The notes under the pieces are model-generated. The model ran no database searches. It was not told the DNA's origin and was given only the letters and a program-made list of their open reading frames with translations. Positions 45,167-56,157 of a stretch of 64,000 bases of DNA are shown piece after piece. The stretch is from contig OU452203.1 of NCBI GenBank assembly GCA_911728435.2, positions 14,839,651 through 14,903,650 on the forward strand, in the 5' to 3' direction. How positions within the stretch are numbered: position 1 is the first letter of the stretch; each line of letters starts with the position of its first letter. The stretch comes from Apoderus coryli (taxonomy: Eukaryota; Arthropoda; Insecta; Coleoptera; Attelabidae). The position numbers and the translations under genes were made by a program.

Positions 45167-48089
45167 TCCATTTCAACATCAATCATTTTAATGTTTTTTG
45201 TGTTCAGTTCTAATTTGCCCCCTTCTAGCTATTGTGTTGTAGGCACTGTTATTTATGGGTTGGGAATATTAACAGAATTTATTGTTTAGATGCCGTTTCG
45301 TGTTGTTTTTCTATTTTGTCATTTCGCTGAAGAATCGCTCATTAATTGTGGGTAGTTCCAAAATCACGAGCCATAAATTTTGGAATACTTTTAACTGTAT
45401 AATATGATTAATGCCGGATAGATCGATAGATAATGCAGCTAGAGGACGTTCTTCGCTTTATTTATGAAATTGTTCTGGCAATTCTGTAGGTCTAAGTGGT
45501 TTATAAAAAGGCAAATAAGATCACTAATTAACCAGAAAACAAGTTTACTCATAACATAAATTTACAAAACGCAAAAAAAAACACTTTCTACCTAATTATT
45601 TTGAATATTCCAAATATTCGCAGACTGTATATAATAGTAAATTTTACACATTTGTGTCAGTTTCAGCAAGAGAAATATTTGGAACTGCTCCCAGAATCCG
45701 ATCCTCATTATCCTCTCATGTACTTGGAGGTTTTTCAAAAACGTACGTTTCCGGTTTTGACAGGTTAATTAGTCATTGGTCAACAGATTTGCCTTTTTGT
45801 AAGCCAGGAGTTATAGGGTTGCACTTACATTTTCAAAAAAAAATCATAAATATAGCTATGGGTACATTATAACAGCCGATTGAAAGACTAAGTGTGTCGG
45901 TGGGCAATCTTATTGAATCACCCTGTATAAAATCCGAAATAGGCTGATCAAGTTAGATTAATACTCAAATATTTGAAAAAACCTTAGTTTTCGGATTCAA
46001 TGGCGATGGCTGGACTGGGACGGGCTTTACGTAGGTATTTGGGTGGAGAAATCTAAATTTGCTGCTTATCAGCGTATCCACTATTGAGTTTAAGTTTTGA
46101 ATTCACAGCGACAGTTAAGACATTGAATATCAACTTAGAGTGATTTAATCTGGTCTACCTATATTAAGTTATGTTACACAACAAATCGGGGCAGCAATCT
46201 AGAGTGCTTTTCTGATAAGTCAAAACGTTAATGCACATTCGCTACTTTCACTAACGTCGCTTGCTCCTGTTACCTGCTAGTAGCTTTATCCTTATAACTC
46301 CCGAATGTAGAATAGTATCGAAAAAAGTTAAAAATGAATGAGGAAATTTTGATACAAATACACGTTTTAAAATGATCAAATCTGATTACCAATAGCTCGT
46401 TTTTGGAAAAGCTATGTCCATCACTTATGGGATCTGGTTTAACCCCTATGTATGGATGGTTATTTCTTTGACAAATCCGGGTAAAGGGTTGACCCCTTTT
46501 CCACTATTTACGAACGAGTAAGTTTTTTATGATAGGTTATATTCTATCAAAGCTATAAATAATTAGTCAATATATCTGCTATGTTTAGGAAATATGTTTT
46601 CTTAAGTTTTTAGGTTTCTGGCTGTTTTAGGTTATGTTTTATACAAAAATTAAAAAGTACCGTTGACTAGTATTCTATTGTTTGTAATAAAAAATAAATA
46701 CAATCCTATGTTTTTAAACTTAGCATGGTGATTTGAGTTAGTTTGAAGTATTTTCTAGCAAGTTGGTATGTGAATTTAAAATTGAGGCAATGAAAAAAAA
46801 ATCTGCTAGAGTAAAAATGGTGTTTCCCAGTGACTTTAATCTGATTGAGGAATCTGAATCTAGCAAACAGTCGTTCTAAGACTTGATACAGCAATACTAT
46901 TACTAAATAAATGCATATTTTAAAACTTAGTGATAATCACTCTCAAATTTTTTAAAAACCTTGATTTTCTTTCCACACTACTGCACTTCCCTGATAAAAA
47001 AATGCAGTTAGTTGTAATATAAAACCTCCAATTTGTCTGTAATACGATAGTGCTAGATAAATTCTTTCAGATGGAATTGCATAAGCATATTTAACATCGG
47101 AAGTAAATTTTCACGATTATTTATGTAGAACTAACGCATTCCAAGCTTTGCCGTATATTTGTGCACCATATTTATAAACATACAAAAAATCAACACATGA
47201 ATCACGTTCTTTATTGACGATATCTAAATACCATGAACGATTGTTGAAAAAGATAACAACGCCATTCAGTTAATTCAATCTGTTCCATCGGCACATCGTG
47301 GGCTGTTTTGTGGTGTTTGTTTGTTATTATTTGTCGGCATTTGGCGCTCTTTGCGGCTGGTGTTTATTTTCTAAATCACCTTACTTCACAAATTCTCAAT
47401 ATATTCATTCATACAGCCATTCAATAGTCTTTTTTTATTTTCTGTGGCTTAGTAGATAGTGTGTGAAAGAACTGCGTCAGATCAAGGCCACAATATAGTT
47501 ATGTTTATTTATAGAACACACCGGAAAATAAATTAAGTTTCCAGGGTTGGACTAAGATCATTGATATTCAGCAAAACAATTAGATTTTTAGGATTTTAAA
47601 TGATATCAATCACAGCAAACTGTCATTTAGTAAAAGAACAAAAAAAATTCTATTATTAGTTCAACTAATATTCATTCATTCATTCAGAGTTATGAGATCA
47701 ATTGTTTAGTGTTTTCACGGCCACTTACTGAGGAACTGTAGTTTCTAGGATTATTTGGATGATGTAACATGCGATATCGAAATTTTGCAAGACGCCGATC
47801 TAATAAACCTAAAAACCAGCTGCACTACATTTGAGGAGCCAGCTAGGGAAGCGATAATCAAAAATCAGAAAACCTGGATTAAAAAACGTCTCATCTGAAC
47901 CCTAGTGAGAAAACATAAAAAAGATGATAATCTGGGAACAACAAAACATTCAATCAAAAAGATACTACAATTACATAATATGGCTCCACTACCAAAAAAG
48001 TACTGAAGCAAATGTATTCGGGCTTGACATGACATAGCCTTCAGAATGTAAGCAAACTTAATGAATTAGGTATAGTGTATCCAAAATCA
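45167..48089. other. AT-rich non-coding stretch with scattered repeat edges
   Basis: ATTGAATCACCCTGTATAA at about 45913 resembles a Tc1/mariner-superfamily terminus. A 48-codon open frame at about 47760-47900 (DDVTCDIEILQDADLIN, then ENPG-free sequence) has no recognised family. Otherwise nothing is seen. Confidence 0.4.
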
Positions 48090-48868
48090 ATGTAAAATAT
48101 ATAAATTTAATGATTCTACCGGCGTTATCCGTTCCATGCCTCTTTAAATTATAAAAGGGCATCGAATGCAGCGTTTTTTGATACATTTCTCCATCGTATA
48201 TAAGACGTATGATAGTTAGCCTGCCAAAGGATACCGACAGTAATAAAAATAACTACTGTGACTGGAAAAAGTATTGGGTTAATGATTAATCGAAAAAGAA
48301 GGATTAGAGCTTGCAAATAAATATATGAATGAAACAAATAATTTTTGGCAACGTGTTATTTTCTCCAGATTAATCTAAATATAATCGGATGGTCATCATA
48401 TGGTATTGCGAAGACTTAATGTGGAATTTAAACAAGAAAATTTGTGTCCGACAGTAAAACATAGTGGCAGAATATTGTAACCATGATCTGTTCAATAGAT
48501 TTTCTTAGATTAATAAAATGAAAGAAGATCAATCAAATTAGATAATAATTTTTAATAAAGCCTCAAGTGGCTGAAACTTTTTGCAGTCACTGTGTCAGAG
48601 ACTGCCGGTATACGACACGAGCGGAACACGTTGGAAGTTTAAGCATCAAGATTTACATGTGCAAAGCCAGCGCCTTCTTGTAAATCATGAGTTAAGGTCT
48701 GAAAATAGTGAAGTGACGAATACACATATTATCAAATTTTTACGTTCTATAGAAAATGTCACTGACTAAGTGAGTAAAATTTGTTGTTAGTTTATAATAT
48801 AAGAAGCATATTATTATAAATGTATCTACTTAAGTATATGCATAACAAGTATTAACAATAGTAGTACT
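48090..48868 (+). mobile_element. Composite Tc1-like repeat, copy B
   Basis: Near-identical to copy A at 27185-27920, in the same orientation, 21 kb away. It keeps about 35 bp around 48270-48305 (encoding KRRIRACKYMNETNNFWQRV) that copy A has lost, so B is closer to the ancestral Tc1-like sequence there. The HTH-like frame (48581-48769) is also shared, reading SQRLLVNHELRSENSEVTN. Both copies share stops and the join between the two transposase pieces, so the chimera formed before duplication. Confidence 0.65.
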
Positions 48869-49130
48869 TATTATAAAGATATGTTCCTTGCTGTTCGAAC
48901 ACGGACTAGGTAATCGTTTTTTTAGGTTACGAAGGAGATAATGGGTAAACTGTAATTATTTATAAAAAAATCGCTTAAAAGAATAAGTTGTTAATTAAAA
49001 TATTCAATAAAAGTATTTAAAAGAAATATCTTAAATGCATCAAGATTCAACATGACAAGGAGTAGTCAATTTCTACTTAGTCGAAAGCAACCTTAAAGAA
49101 AACACTATCAACTGGTTTCCAGACCAAAAC
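48869..49130. other. AT-rich non-coding stretch
   Basis: Nothing recognisable. Confidence 0.4.
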
Positions 49131-49740
49131 CAATAAAGGGACAGGAGCAGGACTATTCGGGCCTGGCACCAAATACTCAGAATCCATGGGAATATACATC
49201 AGCGTCTTCCAAGCGGAAATTCCGCAATCCGTAGATGCCTATAATTTAACCTGGAAGGGAATTACAGAGTTTGCCTTTGGATACCCAGACCCTCTGGTAT
49301 CAGGAGAAACGAAGAAGCCAATAAGCAAAGAAGGGGTGTCTGCGGTACACCTACAAGGAGAAGTTCAGAATTAAGGAGGAAACAGACAGAGCAATAATCT
49401 GGCAAAATCTTCCTGATATTCCTTGGACACTTCAATCATGAAAGATCGAAGATTCTGTTTGCATCGCAGTAACTATCCTTACAGGATTTCTTACACGACA
49501 TTGTCGCCGCTATCAGAAGCCAACGCAATGAACACTTGGGGTATGAAATCGTGAAAGATGGAGACGTATGATGTTCCTGAAACCAGCCAAGCCACTGGAG
49601 TTCATAAGAGCCCTACAACTGGCTGGAGAGTTGTAACTTGAGACACAGATCAAGTAATTTAAGACAGGGAGACACAATAGACTATCAGCCACCTCTAATT
49701 TTAATCTTAGTCGAAATAAAGCATTTTATTAAAATTTCTC
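49131..49740 (+). pseudogene. Non-LTR retrotransposon relic: RNase H and C-terminus
   Basis: The frame TKTNKGTGAGLFGPGTKYSE continues SMGIYISVFQAEI. This is the start of an RNase H domain in R1/jockey-type ORF2 (DGSKT..GTGAG..GP......LG.Y.SVFQAE), with the first Asp region lost and the Glu of FQAE present. Downstream 49350-49530 matches the minus-strand fragment at 21601-21905. The far end reads EPAKPLEFIRALQLAGEL, a C-terminal element of these proteins. Stops and frameshifts are common and the reverse transcriptase is absent. Confidence 0.7.
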
Positions 49741-51644
49741 TAAAACTTATTAATTAAGAAACAATACATTATATAATACACACTTTTTTTTGTATTTTGA
49801 TTTCACTATATTTTTTGTAGTTATTATAAAATTTCCAATGAATAACAAAAAAGTACTTTTGCTTGCCATTTCTTACATTAAACCGCAGACAATTTTTTGT
49901 TAACCAACTTTAATTTGGTTGAACTTATAACAACAAGACATGATTAACAACAAGAATGAAGGCTTACACGCATAATTTCACCTAAAATTTAATAAAAACT
50001 CTGCTCTCAATTTGCAAAAGCAATTAGCTATGTTACTTTCGCTGTATTATTTGTCGAACAATTACAAGGGTAAAGAAAGGAAAAAAACATGGTATTATTA
50101 TCAAAAATCATTCCGGTTCATTATTTTTAATAATTGATATAATATTTAATATGTTTACGACGGGAGAAATATGGTATTTACGTATTTATCTTAAGTTCAA
50201 ATTATAATATAATAGCGAATTTCCTTTAATGCCAATTATCAGAGGTGTTCACGCCCCTCCCTAAAAATGCTGTTTCTGGCAATTTTTTTAATTGTATTTT
50301 GCATAATACAGCGTTGCCAATAGAGTAATCTACCATTAGTTGTGAAACAAGAGCATTTTATATTAGTATTCGAACTAGACTTAGTGATAACCAGAACCTT
50401 CTTTAGTTTTCATTCCACCTCGTATAGTACCGTAAAAAACTATTTGTTCTACGGCTATATTTTATCTAAAACCAGATAACATAAATGTGTGGGCATTTCA
50501 TTGATAAAGCAAACACCGCAAGAAAAAATCAATCTCAATGTGCACTGTTTGCATATCGTCAACGAAATCAGACTCAAGATCATTTTAATTTAATCTGGTC
50601 TCTCCTGTGTGCATGTCGAATAATGTGAGGTATATACGTTCTCCGGCACTTTGGAATGCGCTCGGACAGGTCCAGTCGATCAGATCTTTGCAAATGCATT
50701 GGTGTGTCAATATGGGTTTAACCACAATCTGACATTAATTTTTTATTAATATGTTGTGTCAAGAAAATAAAGACTTCATTGTTTTTACAGCATCTACCCA
50801 AATGCTTACCCAGTTCTACTACATTCCTTAGATGGTTTTCATACTAGCAAAAATGCTGTAGAAAAACCGATTATTTGGTGTAATGACTAGAGATTTGTCC
50901 AGTTCTGCGGTCATAATCTTCGATTTCTTAGAATCTTTCTAGTATGCGTATGATTTTCTTCTGTCGACTGCTCCTTAAGGCTTTGTGTATACTTCAACTT
51001 CAGCTTTTGGCGACGAGCACATAATTGTTTAGTTTAATATGATGTGGTCCATTTTCCATAAGATATGTTGCTCTGTATAACTAGGAAAATGACAATTGCA
51101 TTGTTCGAGTAACAAATTGTCGTAGAAGGTCACGTGAAACTTGGAAAATTGATACCAACACAGTTGACAACAGAGTCGCAATTCCACGTCAAAAAGTGGG
51201 TAATATGAGAAACTCAAAATTCGTCACTGGGTCCAGAAACGCAAACTATTGATCTGCATTAATACCATATTGTGTCGACCTAGCTCTCTGAAAGAATTAG
51301 AAAAATAAAACCGAATTGAATTGTAGAAAAACAAGTCATGGATTCTCGTCAAGACGTTTCTAGCTAAGTACAATTTTGCAAGGTCAAATCTGCTTTAAGT
51401 AGCACAAGACTTCAGTTCGTTGATGCTGTGACGGAAAAAAGCGGCACGGGTCACGAGTAATCTCAGAAGAGAAGATTTTGCAGCGCTTTTTGGAAAAGTC
51501 ACGTTATATTGACTGTGACTTCTCGGTAAGACAGCTAGAGAACTGATCAAGAATCTTGTGGTAGGTACTGCAGGGTTAACATTTTTTTATTTATGCATTG
51601 TTATTGGTAAAACAGGATTTTTAGCTTATATAGATTTGTTATAA
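49741..51644. other. AT-rich non-coding stretch
   Basis: Nothing recognisable. Confidence 0.45.
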
Positions 51645-52891
51645 AGGGTGTTTTTTTAGAGGTATAGAACTTTGAAATGGAATAAAACGAAGATGAATTT
51701 TTTAAGTTGACATGAAATTTACTTTATTCGAAAGATAATCTTCTGGCATTATAATTTAAATATGAGTTCTGGCATATGACCGCCACTGCTGGCTCGGACG
51801 TAGTCTAATATGGAGGTCTAATATGGAGGTCCAATGACTTTTTCCAACATTTGTGCCCGTATATCGGCAATAAGGCGGCGAATATTGTCGTCCAAGTGGG
51901 CAATGGTTGCGGGCTTATCGGCGTAGACTAGCGACTTTATATATCCCCACAGAAAATAATCTAGCGGCGTTAGCGATCTTGGAGGCCAATTTACAGGTCC
52001 GAAACGTGAAACTATGCGGTTACCAAACGTCTCCATCAATTAATCAATTGTGGCACGAGCTGTGTGATATGTTGCGCCGTCTTGTTGAAACCACAGCTCC
52101 TGCAGATCATCGTTGTTCAATTGATGAACGAAAAAGTCAGTAAGCATGGCTCTATAGCGGTCACCATTGACTGTAGCGTTCTGACCAGCATCGTTTTTAA
52201 AAAAGTACCGAATGATTCCACCAGCCCATAAAGCACCCCAAACAGTAAGTTTTTCTGGATGTAACGGTGTCTCAACATACACTTGAGAATTAGCATCACT
52301 CCAAATACGGCGGTTTTGTTTATTGACGTATCCATTCAAACAAAAGTGAGCTTCATCGCTAAACAAAATGCGCTTATGAAAATCTGGATCAACGGCAATC
52401 CTGTTTTGGGCCCATTCACCGAATCTACGTCTTGCTAGGTGATCGTGTGGCTTCAATTGTTGCACAAGTTCTGGTGGATGAACACATATCCAATTCCTGT
52501 GCATGATGGCGATACTGATTCGGGTATTCCTCTACGCTACGCTTTACAGCAGCAATGATTTCTTCTGTACGCACTGTAACAACGGCTCTGTGGTTGCGTA
52601 TTATCATTTAGTGTAAACGTGATGCGAAAACGTTCCATAGTTGATCGAATTAAGTGCTCTGATGGACGATTATATTGACCGTAAAATAGAAGTAGAGCGC
52701 GATACGTATTTCGAACAGAACCATGATTTTCAAAATAAATTTGCACAATTTGGAAGCGTTGTTCAGGCGTTAGTCTATTCATGTTGAAATGCCAAACCAA
52801 CCTAAACATAATGCACTTGACAGCTGACAAAATAGCCGCCAGTTTAAAAAGTGTTGCCAATTTAAAGTTGTATACCTCTATAAAAAAGAAG
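51645..52891 (-). mobile_element. Nearly complete DUF4817-type DDE transposon
   Basis: The left end AGGGTGTTTTTTTAGAGG and the right end (CTTCTTTTTTATAGAGG when read inward) form imperfect inverted repeats. They share TAGAGGTAT(A)-AACTTT over about 28 bp. TA dinucleotides lie at both boundaries, as expected for the Tc1/mariner superfamily. The whole unit is about 1.25 kb and carries one minus-strand transposase pseudogene spanning most of its length. Confidence 0.8.
51749..52782 (-). pseudogene. DUF4817-type DDE transposase, disrupted
   Basis: ATG at 52782 opens NRLTPEQRFQIVQIYFENHG (DUF4817-type HTH). After two frameshifts come NHRAVVTVRTEEIIAAVKRS, VQQLKPHDHLARRRFGEWAQ, and the catalytic blocks RILFSDEAHF, LQELWFQQDGATYHTARATI and SLTPLDYFLWGYIKSLVYAD. 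One in-frame TAA lies between the second and third blocks (near 52037). A TAG near the C-terminus is created by a 13-bp tandem duplication (GACCTCCATATTA twice, about 51807-51832), after which the same frame continues LDYVRASSGGHMPELIFKL to the natural TAA at 51749. All three catalytic Asp positions are visible. It cannot encode a full protein as it stands. Confidence 0.85.
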
Positions 52892-53356
52892 TAAGAAAAA
52901 TAGCTTCTTATTACCAGTGAATTGAACTGTATTAGAAGCGCTCAGTAGAGGCATCGAAGATAATGTTTGAGCATAATGTTTGGACGTTCATTTATATTAT
53001 ATATTATCTATTAAGAAAGAAAGTGCCTACCACTAATGTAAACATTGGTGAATCATATACGCCACTGTTCAAGATTTAACAACCTATTACACGTTCGACA
53101 GGTGACATGCACACTTGCGAATGTACGCATTAAAAGAAAATAGTAGGTACCTTCGAAGTGGCTAGTTTTCTCATGATTCCAGCTGATATGTTTGCTATAG
53201 TGTGGTGTGCTCTGTGTTACAATGATTTGCAGATGAAGATATTTTACATCTAAACGCAATAAATATTCAACTGTTATATAGTGTATCTACATTTTATTTA
53301 AATTTAACACATTCATCGGCAATATTCGCTTTGGTTTAGATGAAATGGATGGGATT
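52892..53356. other. AT-rich non-coding stretch
   Basis: Nothing recognisable. Confidence 0.4.
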
Positions 53357-53791
53357 TCAGAGACGATTTAGTTGTGAGATTGTCTTGAATATCAGGAAGT
53401 GAGGTATTTCTATTATTCTGCAGGAAAAGCATTTAGTTTTCAGGAGATGTTTCTTTGATTGTATGATATTGCAATAAGCAAACTGGTTTTTTTTATTTGC
53501 AATAGTGATAGTGAGTGCATAATAGTCCACAAATGCCACAATAGGTCTGTGAAGGCTCAAGTAAGCCGGGGGGCTGCAATCAGAGCGTACCGACACCGAG
53601 GTGTGTGAGTTGATGACCAGGTGGATGTAAAAATGATTAAAATAATTAAAGGTTTTATCTTCGGCGGGATTGGTTGCCATTTCTTTGTTAGTAAATTCCT
53701 GAATTCTGTCCTGCATATTATCAATACTGAAATATTTTGGTGAAAAATCTATAAATATATATTTTTTCAGGTCTGCTTTAAATGGATGCAC
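53357..53791 (-). CDS. 144-codon unidentified ORF
   Basis: An ATG frame on the minus strand, the longest unexplained one in the window. The N-terminal part (ADLKKYIFIDFSPKYFSIDN, then MQDRIQEFTNKEMATNPAED) is gene-like in composition. The middle crosses a GC-rich patch (53560-53610) reading HTSVSVRSDCSPPAYLSLHR. The last third is low-complexity and looks like read-through. No domain, signal peptide or membrane helix is evident. AG dinucleotides just after the ATG would allow the first ~45 codons to be an exon, but no good donor follows. It could be a decayed exon or transposon fragment. Confidence 0.3.
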   Translation of the reverse strand: MHPFKADLKKYIFIDFSPKYFSIDNMQDRIQEFTNKEMATNPAEDKTFNYFNHFYIHLVINSHTSVSVRSDCSPPAYLSLHRPIVAFVDYYALTITIANKKNQFAYCNIIQSKKHLLKTKCFSCRIIEIPHFLIFKTISQLNRL

Positions 53792-53998
53792 ATTAAAACG
53801 AAAAATAATTAATTCATTGGAAACTCGTCTCTTTCGTCAAAAGTATCATTCATTTGGACATATCACACCAATCTAGGTTTTTAAAATATTTTTAATAAGT
53901 GTGAATAAAACATATTTGCTTGCCATGCTGTTGTTGTTCTTTCACCGAAATGGCGTTTTATATGAATTCATCCTACCTGTTATTACTTTGTAATATTA
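53792..53998. other. AT-rich non-coding stretch
   Basis: Nothing recognisable. Confidence 0.4.
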
Positions 53999-54174
53999 GG
54001 TCATTCAATAAGCCCGTATAGGATGACACATAGATGGCGTTACTAGAATTTCTTCCATATGATTTTTATTTAGTACTAACCTTCAAGCGATACGTGTATA
54101 AATTTAACAGCAATCTGACTATTGATTCGTGAGTTATAATAGCATTTTGTGCGTGAAATTGAATTGAAAAAAAA

Positions 54175-55184
54175 ATGGAAAAAAGTGGATTTCGAGTTTT
54201 GATAAAGCATTGCTTTCTGACGAAAAAAAATACAGTGGAAACCAAACAATGGCTTGATAAACATTATCCAAACTCTGCATCCATCGAGGCAAATGGTAGA
54301 GAAGTGGAGGCTGTTATTCCAGAAAACGTCAAAAAAAAATAACAAATTGGTTATGAACGATCGCAAATTGAAGGTGCACGAGCTAGCTGAAATTGCAAAG
54401 ATATCAGATTGTAGTGCTTTTACCATTTTACACGAACATTTGGGTATGCGAAAGCTCTGTGCAAAGTGGGTGCCGCGTGAGCTCACAGTCCACCAAAAAC
54501 AACAACGAATTGATGCTTCAAAGGAGTGTTTGGCGCGGTTAAACGTCGATATGTGACAATGGATGAAACATGCGGCTTTACTATTACACACCAGAATCTA
54601 AGAGACAGTCAGCTAAATGGACAGCAATCGAGGAACTGAATCCAAAGCGAGCAAAGACGCAACAGACGGCCGGTAAGGGATGGCGGTTGTATTTTGGAAT
54701 GCGATTTTACTTAGTTTATTTGTTCTTCCATTTTTGAATGTATGTAATTTATGCCAATAAAGTCATTTATTATTATTATTACTATTATTATTATTATTAT
54801 TATATTCCTTGACTATCTCCAAAAAGGAACCACAGCGAGTATTACTGTGCACTTTTGGATCGATTGAAGGCTGAATTTGCAAAGAAACGGCCACATTTGC
54901 AAAAGAAAAAAGTGTTGTTTCACCAAGACAATGCACCGTGTCACAAATCGATTTCGAATTGCTTACCCACCGTATTCTCCAGATTGAGTCCCCAGCGACT
55001 TTTTCCTGTTTTCAGATCTCAAGAGAATGCTTGCAGGAAAGAAATTTAAGTCGAGTGATGAAGTAATCGCTGAAACTAGGCCTATTTTGACGAGAAAGAG
55101 AAATAGTTTTATAAATGTGGTATCGAAAAGTTGGAAACTCGCTATACTCGTTGTATTGCCCTCGAAGGCAACTATGTTGAATAA
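54175..55184 (+). pseudogene. Mariner transposase, disrupted (DD34D type)
   Basis: ATG 54175 begins MEKSGFRVLIKHCFLTKKNT. The paired HTH continues as RKLKVHELAEIAKISDCSAF and WVPRELTVHQKQQRIDA. The first catalytic block is VTMDET (near 54558), followed after a shift by WTAIEELNPKRAKTQQTAGK and MAVVFWNAI, where the retrotransposon tail is inserted. Then come FAKKRPHLQKKKVLFHQDNA plus PCHKS (second Asp), PPYSPD then VPSDFFLF (third Asp region, one stop inside), and the C-terminus RCIALEGNYVE with a stop at 55182-55184. Several frameshifts and stops are present. All three catalytic positions are still readable. Confidence 0.85.
54709..54803 (+). mobile_element. Retrotransposon 3' tail inserted in the mariner
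   Basis: Between codons for WNAI and the DYL block of the transposase lies foreign DNA ending ATGCCAATAAAGTCATTTAT then an (ATT) microsatellite of about 35 bp. It is a heavily 5'-truncated non-LTR insertion of the same tail type as 16262-16335. A target duplication is not clear. Confidence 0.7.
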
Positions 55185-55249
55185 TAAAATAGAGTTTTGT
55201 CAAAATTTTTGTTTTTTTCTTACTTATCCTACGGAGTTATTGAATGACC

Positions 55250-55594
55250 TGTTATCCAATAATCAATAGTGAATGAACCCACTAAGTGCCCTTAAATTGC
55301 TTATATGCTCAAAGAGCTCGACGGCCTTAAGGCTTCTGAAGCTCAACCTCAACTTGTTTGGGAATGCCAGGGAAGGAAGAATGGAAAATACTTGCTAGAC
55401 TGACATCTACGGCCTGCGCTGAGATTGTCTATCTGAAAGAACAGTGCTATGTCTCATGAAAAGTTGTTCCAGCTAATGATATTTAAAACATATTATTAAA
55501 GAGAAACATGATAAGTAATTCACAACTAGGGCATTAGTAAAGCGCACTGAATGGATAGTGGCGAACTCTCGAAAAAACATCAGTGTCGTTTTTA
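55250..55594. other. Non-coding stretch
   Basis: Nothing recognisable. Confidence 0.4.
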
Positions 55595-55745
55595 ATTGAG
55601 TTACATCCAGCACTGATTCGATTCCTTCAATACTCCACGTTTTCCAATGGAGCAGCGTACACCAACGACTTCAAATAGTTCCACAGGTAAAAGTCTAGGG
55701 GGTTTAATCTGGAGATCGTATGCGAGGTGCACCAGGAGTATGTGT
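55595..55745 (-). pseudogene. DUF4817-type transposase fragment, third catalytic block
   Basis: On the minus strand the frame reads RLNPLDFYLWNYLKSLVYAA and PLENVEY, then a stop and RNRI. This corresponds to TPLDYFLWGYIKSLVYAD in the element at 51.6-52.9 kb but is clearly a different family member (DFYLWNYL). Only about 40 codons remain. Confidence 0.75.
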
Positions 55746-55754
55746 TCCATAAAG

Positions 55755-55810
55755 GTTGCGTTGGCTTCTGATAGCGGCGCATTCTGTTACTAGGTGATAG
55801 TGTTTTCTTT
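55755..55810 (-). mobile_element. Short non-LTR fragment
   Basis: GCGGCGCATTCTGTTACTAG and its flanks match 21618-21665 (same strand sense), the zinc-knuckle end of the non-LTR family at 21.6 and 49.1 kb. It directly abuts the preceding transposase fragment. Confidence 0.65.
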
Positions 55811-56125
55811 GAAGGTTTTGGTGTGTAAGTTCGTTTCCGAGTCCCTCTTGTTACTTAACTTTGTGGTGAAGTTCTTCTGAAGACTCAAGAACTAACACTG
55901 GATAACAATATTAAAATATCGGTATATCACGTGACAAAAATTTAAGAAAACATTTTATTTGCTGTTCTCGATTTCCAAGTCTTAAATAATTTTGCAAAAT
56001 TATATTCGGCAGGACATTCAACGATTATCAAACACTATCATTAAAAAAAAGAATGTGTTCGTTAGTGTGTGATTGGTGTTGAGGTTCTGTGTTTTTTGTT
56101 GACGATATCTTAATAAAGAGTGGGG
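55811..56125. other. AT-rich non-coding stretch
   Basis: Nothing recognisable. Confidence 0.4.
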
Positions 56126-56157
56126 CTGAAGATGTGTGTAGTCGCGCACGAAACGTA
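56126..56157 (+). ncRNA. Minimalist hammerhead ribozyme motif (best helix II)
   Basis: CTGAAGA (56126-56132), T, helix II GTGTG/CGCAC (56134-56138 with 56145-56149) with loop TAGTCG, GAAA (56150-56153), CGTA (56154-56157). Two G-C pairs of helix I can form (56124-56125 with 56158-56159). It is followed by TAATTAAATAAAGG. It has the same layout as the other copies but stands alone, without an inverted partner, so it is probably the end of a Penelope-like insertion. Confidence 0.6.

Larger units (their letters stand above)
53999..55249 (+). mobile_element. Full-length mariner element, inactive
   Basis: The terminal inverted repeats are GGTCATTCAATAAGCCCGTA (53999-54018) and its complement with two changes at 55230-55249. 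A TA precedes the left end; the right flank reads TG, so one target-site copy has mutated. It is about 1.25 kb including a ~95-bp foreign insertion. A second, shorter fragment of the same family lies at 36632-36728. Confidence 0.85.

Noticed and set aside
54076..54591. 171-codon minus-strand ORF, the longest ORF in the window
   Set aside because: It is the antisense of the mariner transposase; the plus strand carries the family motifs.
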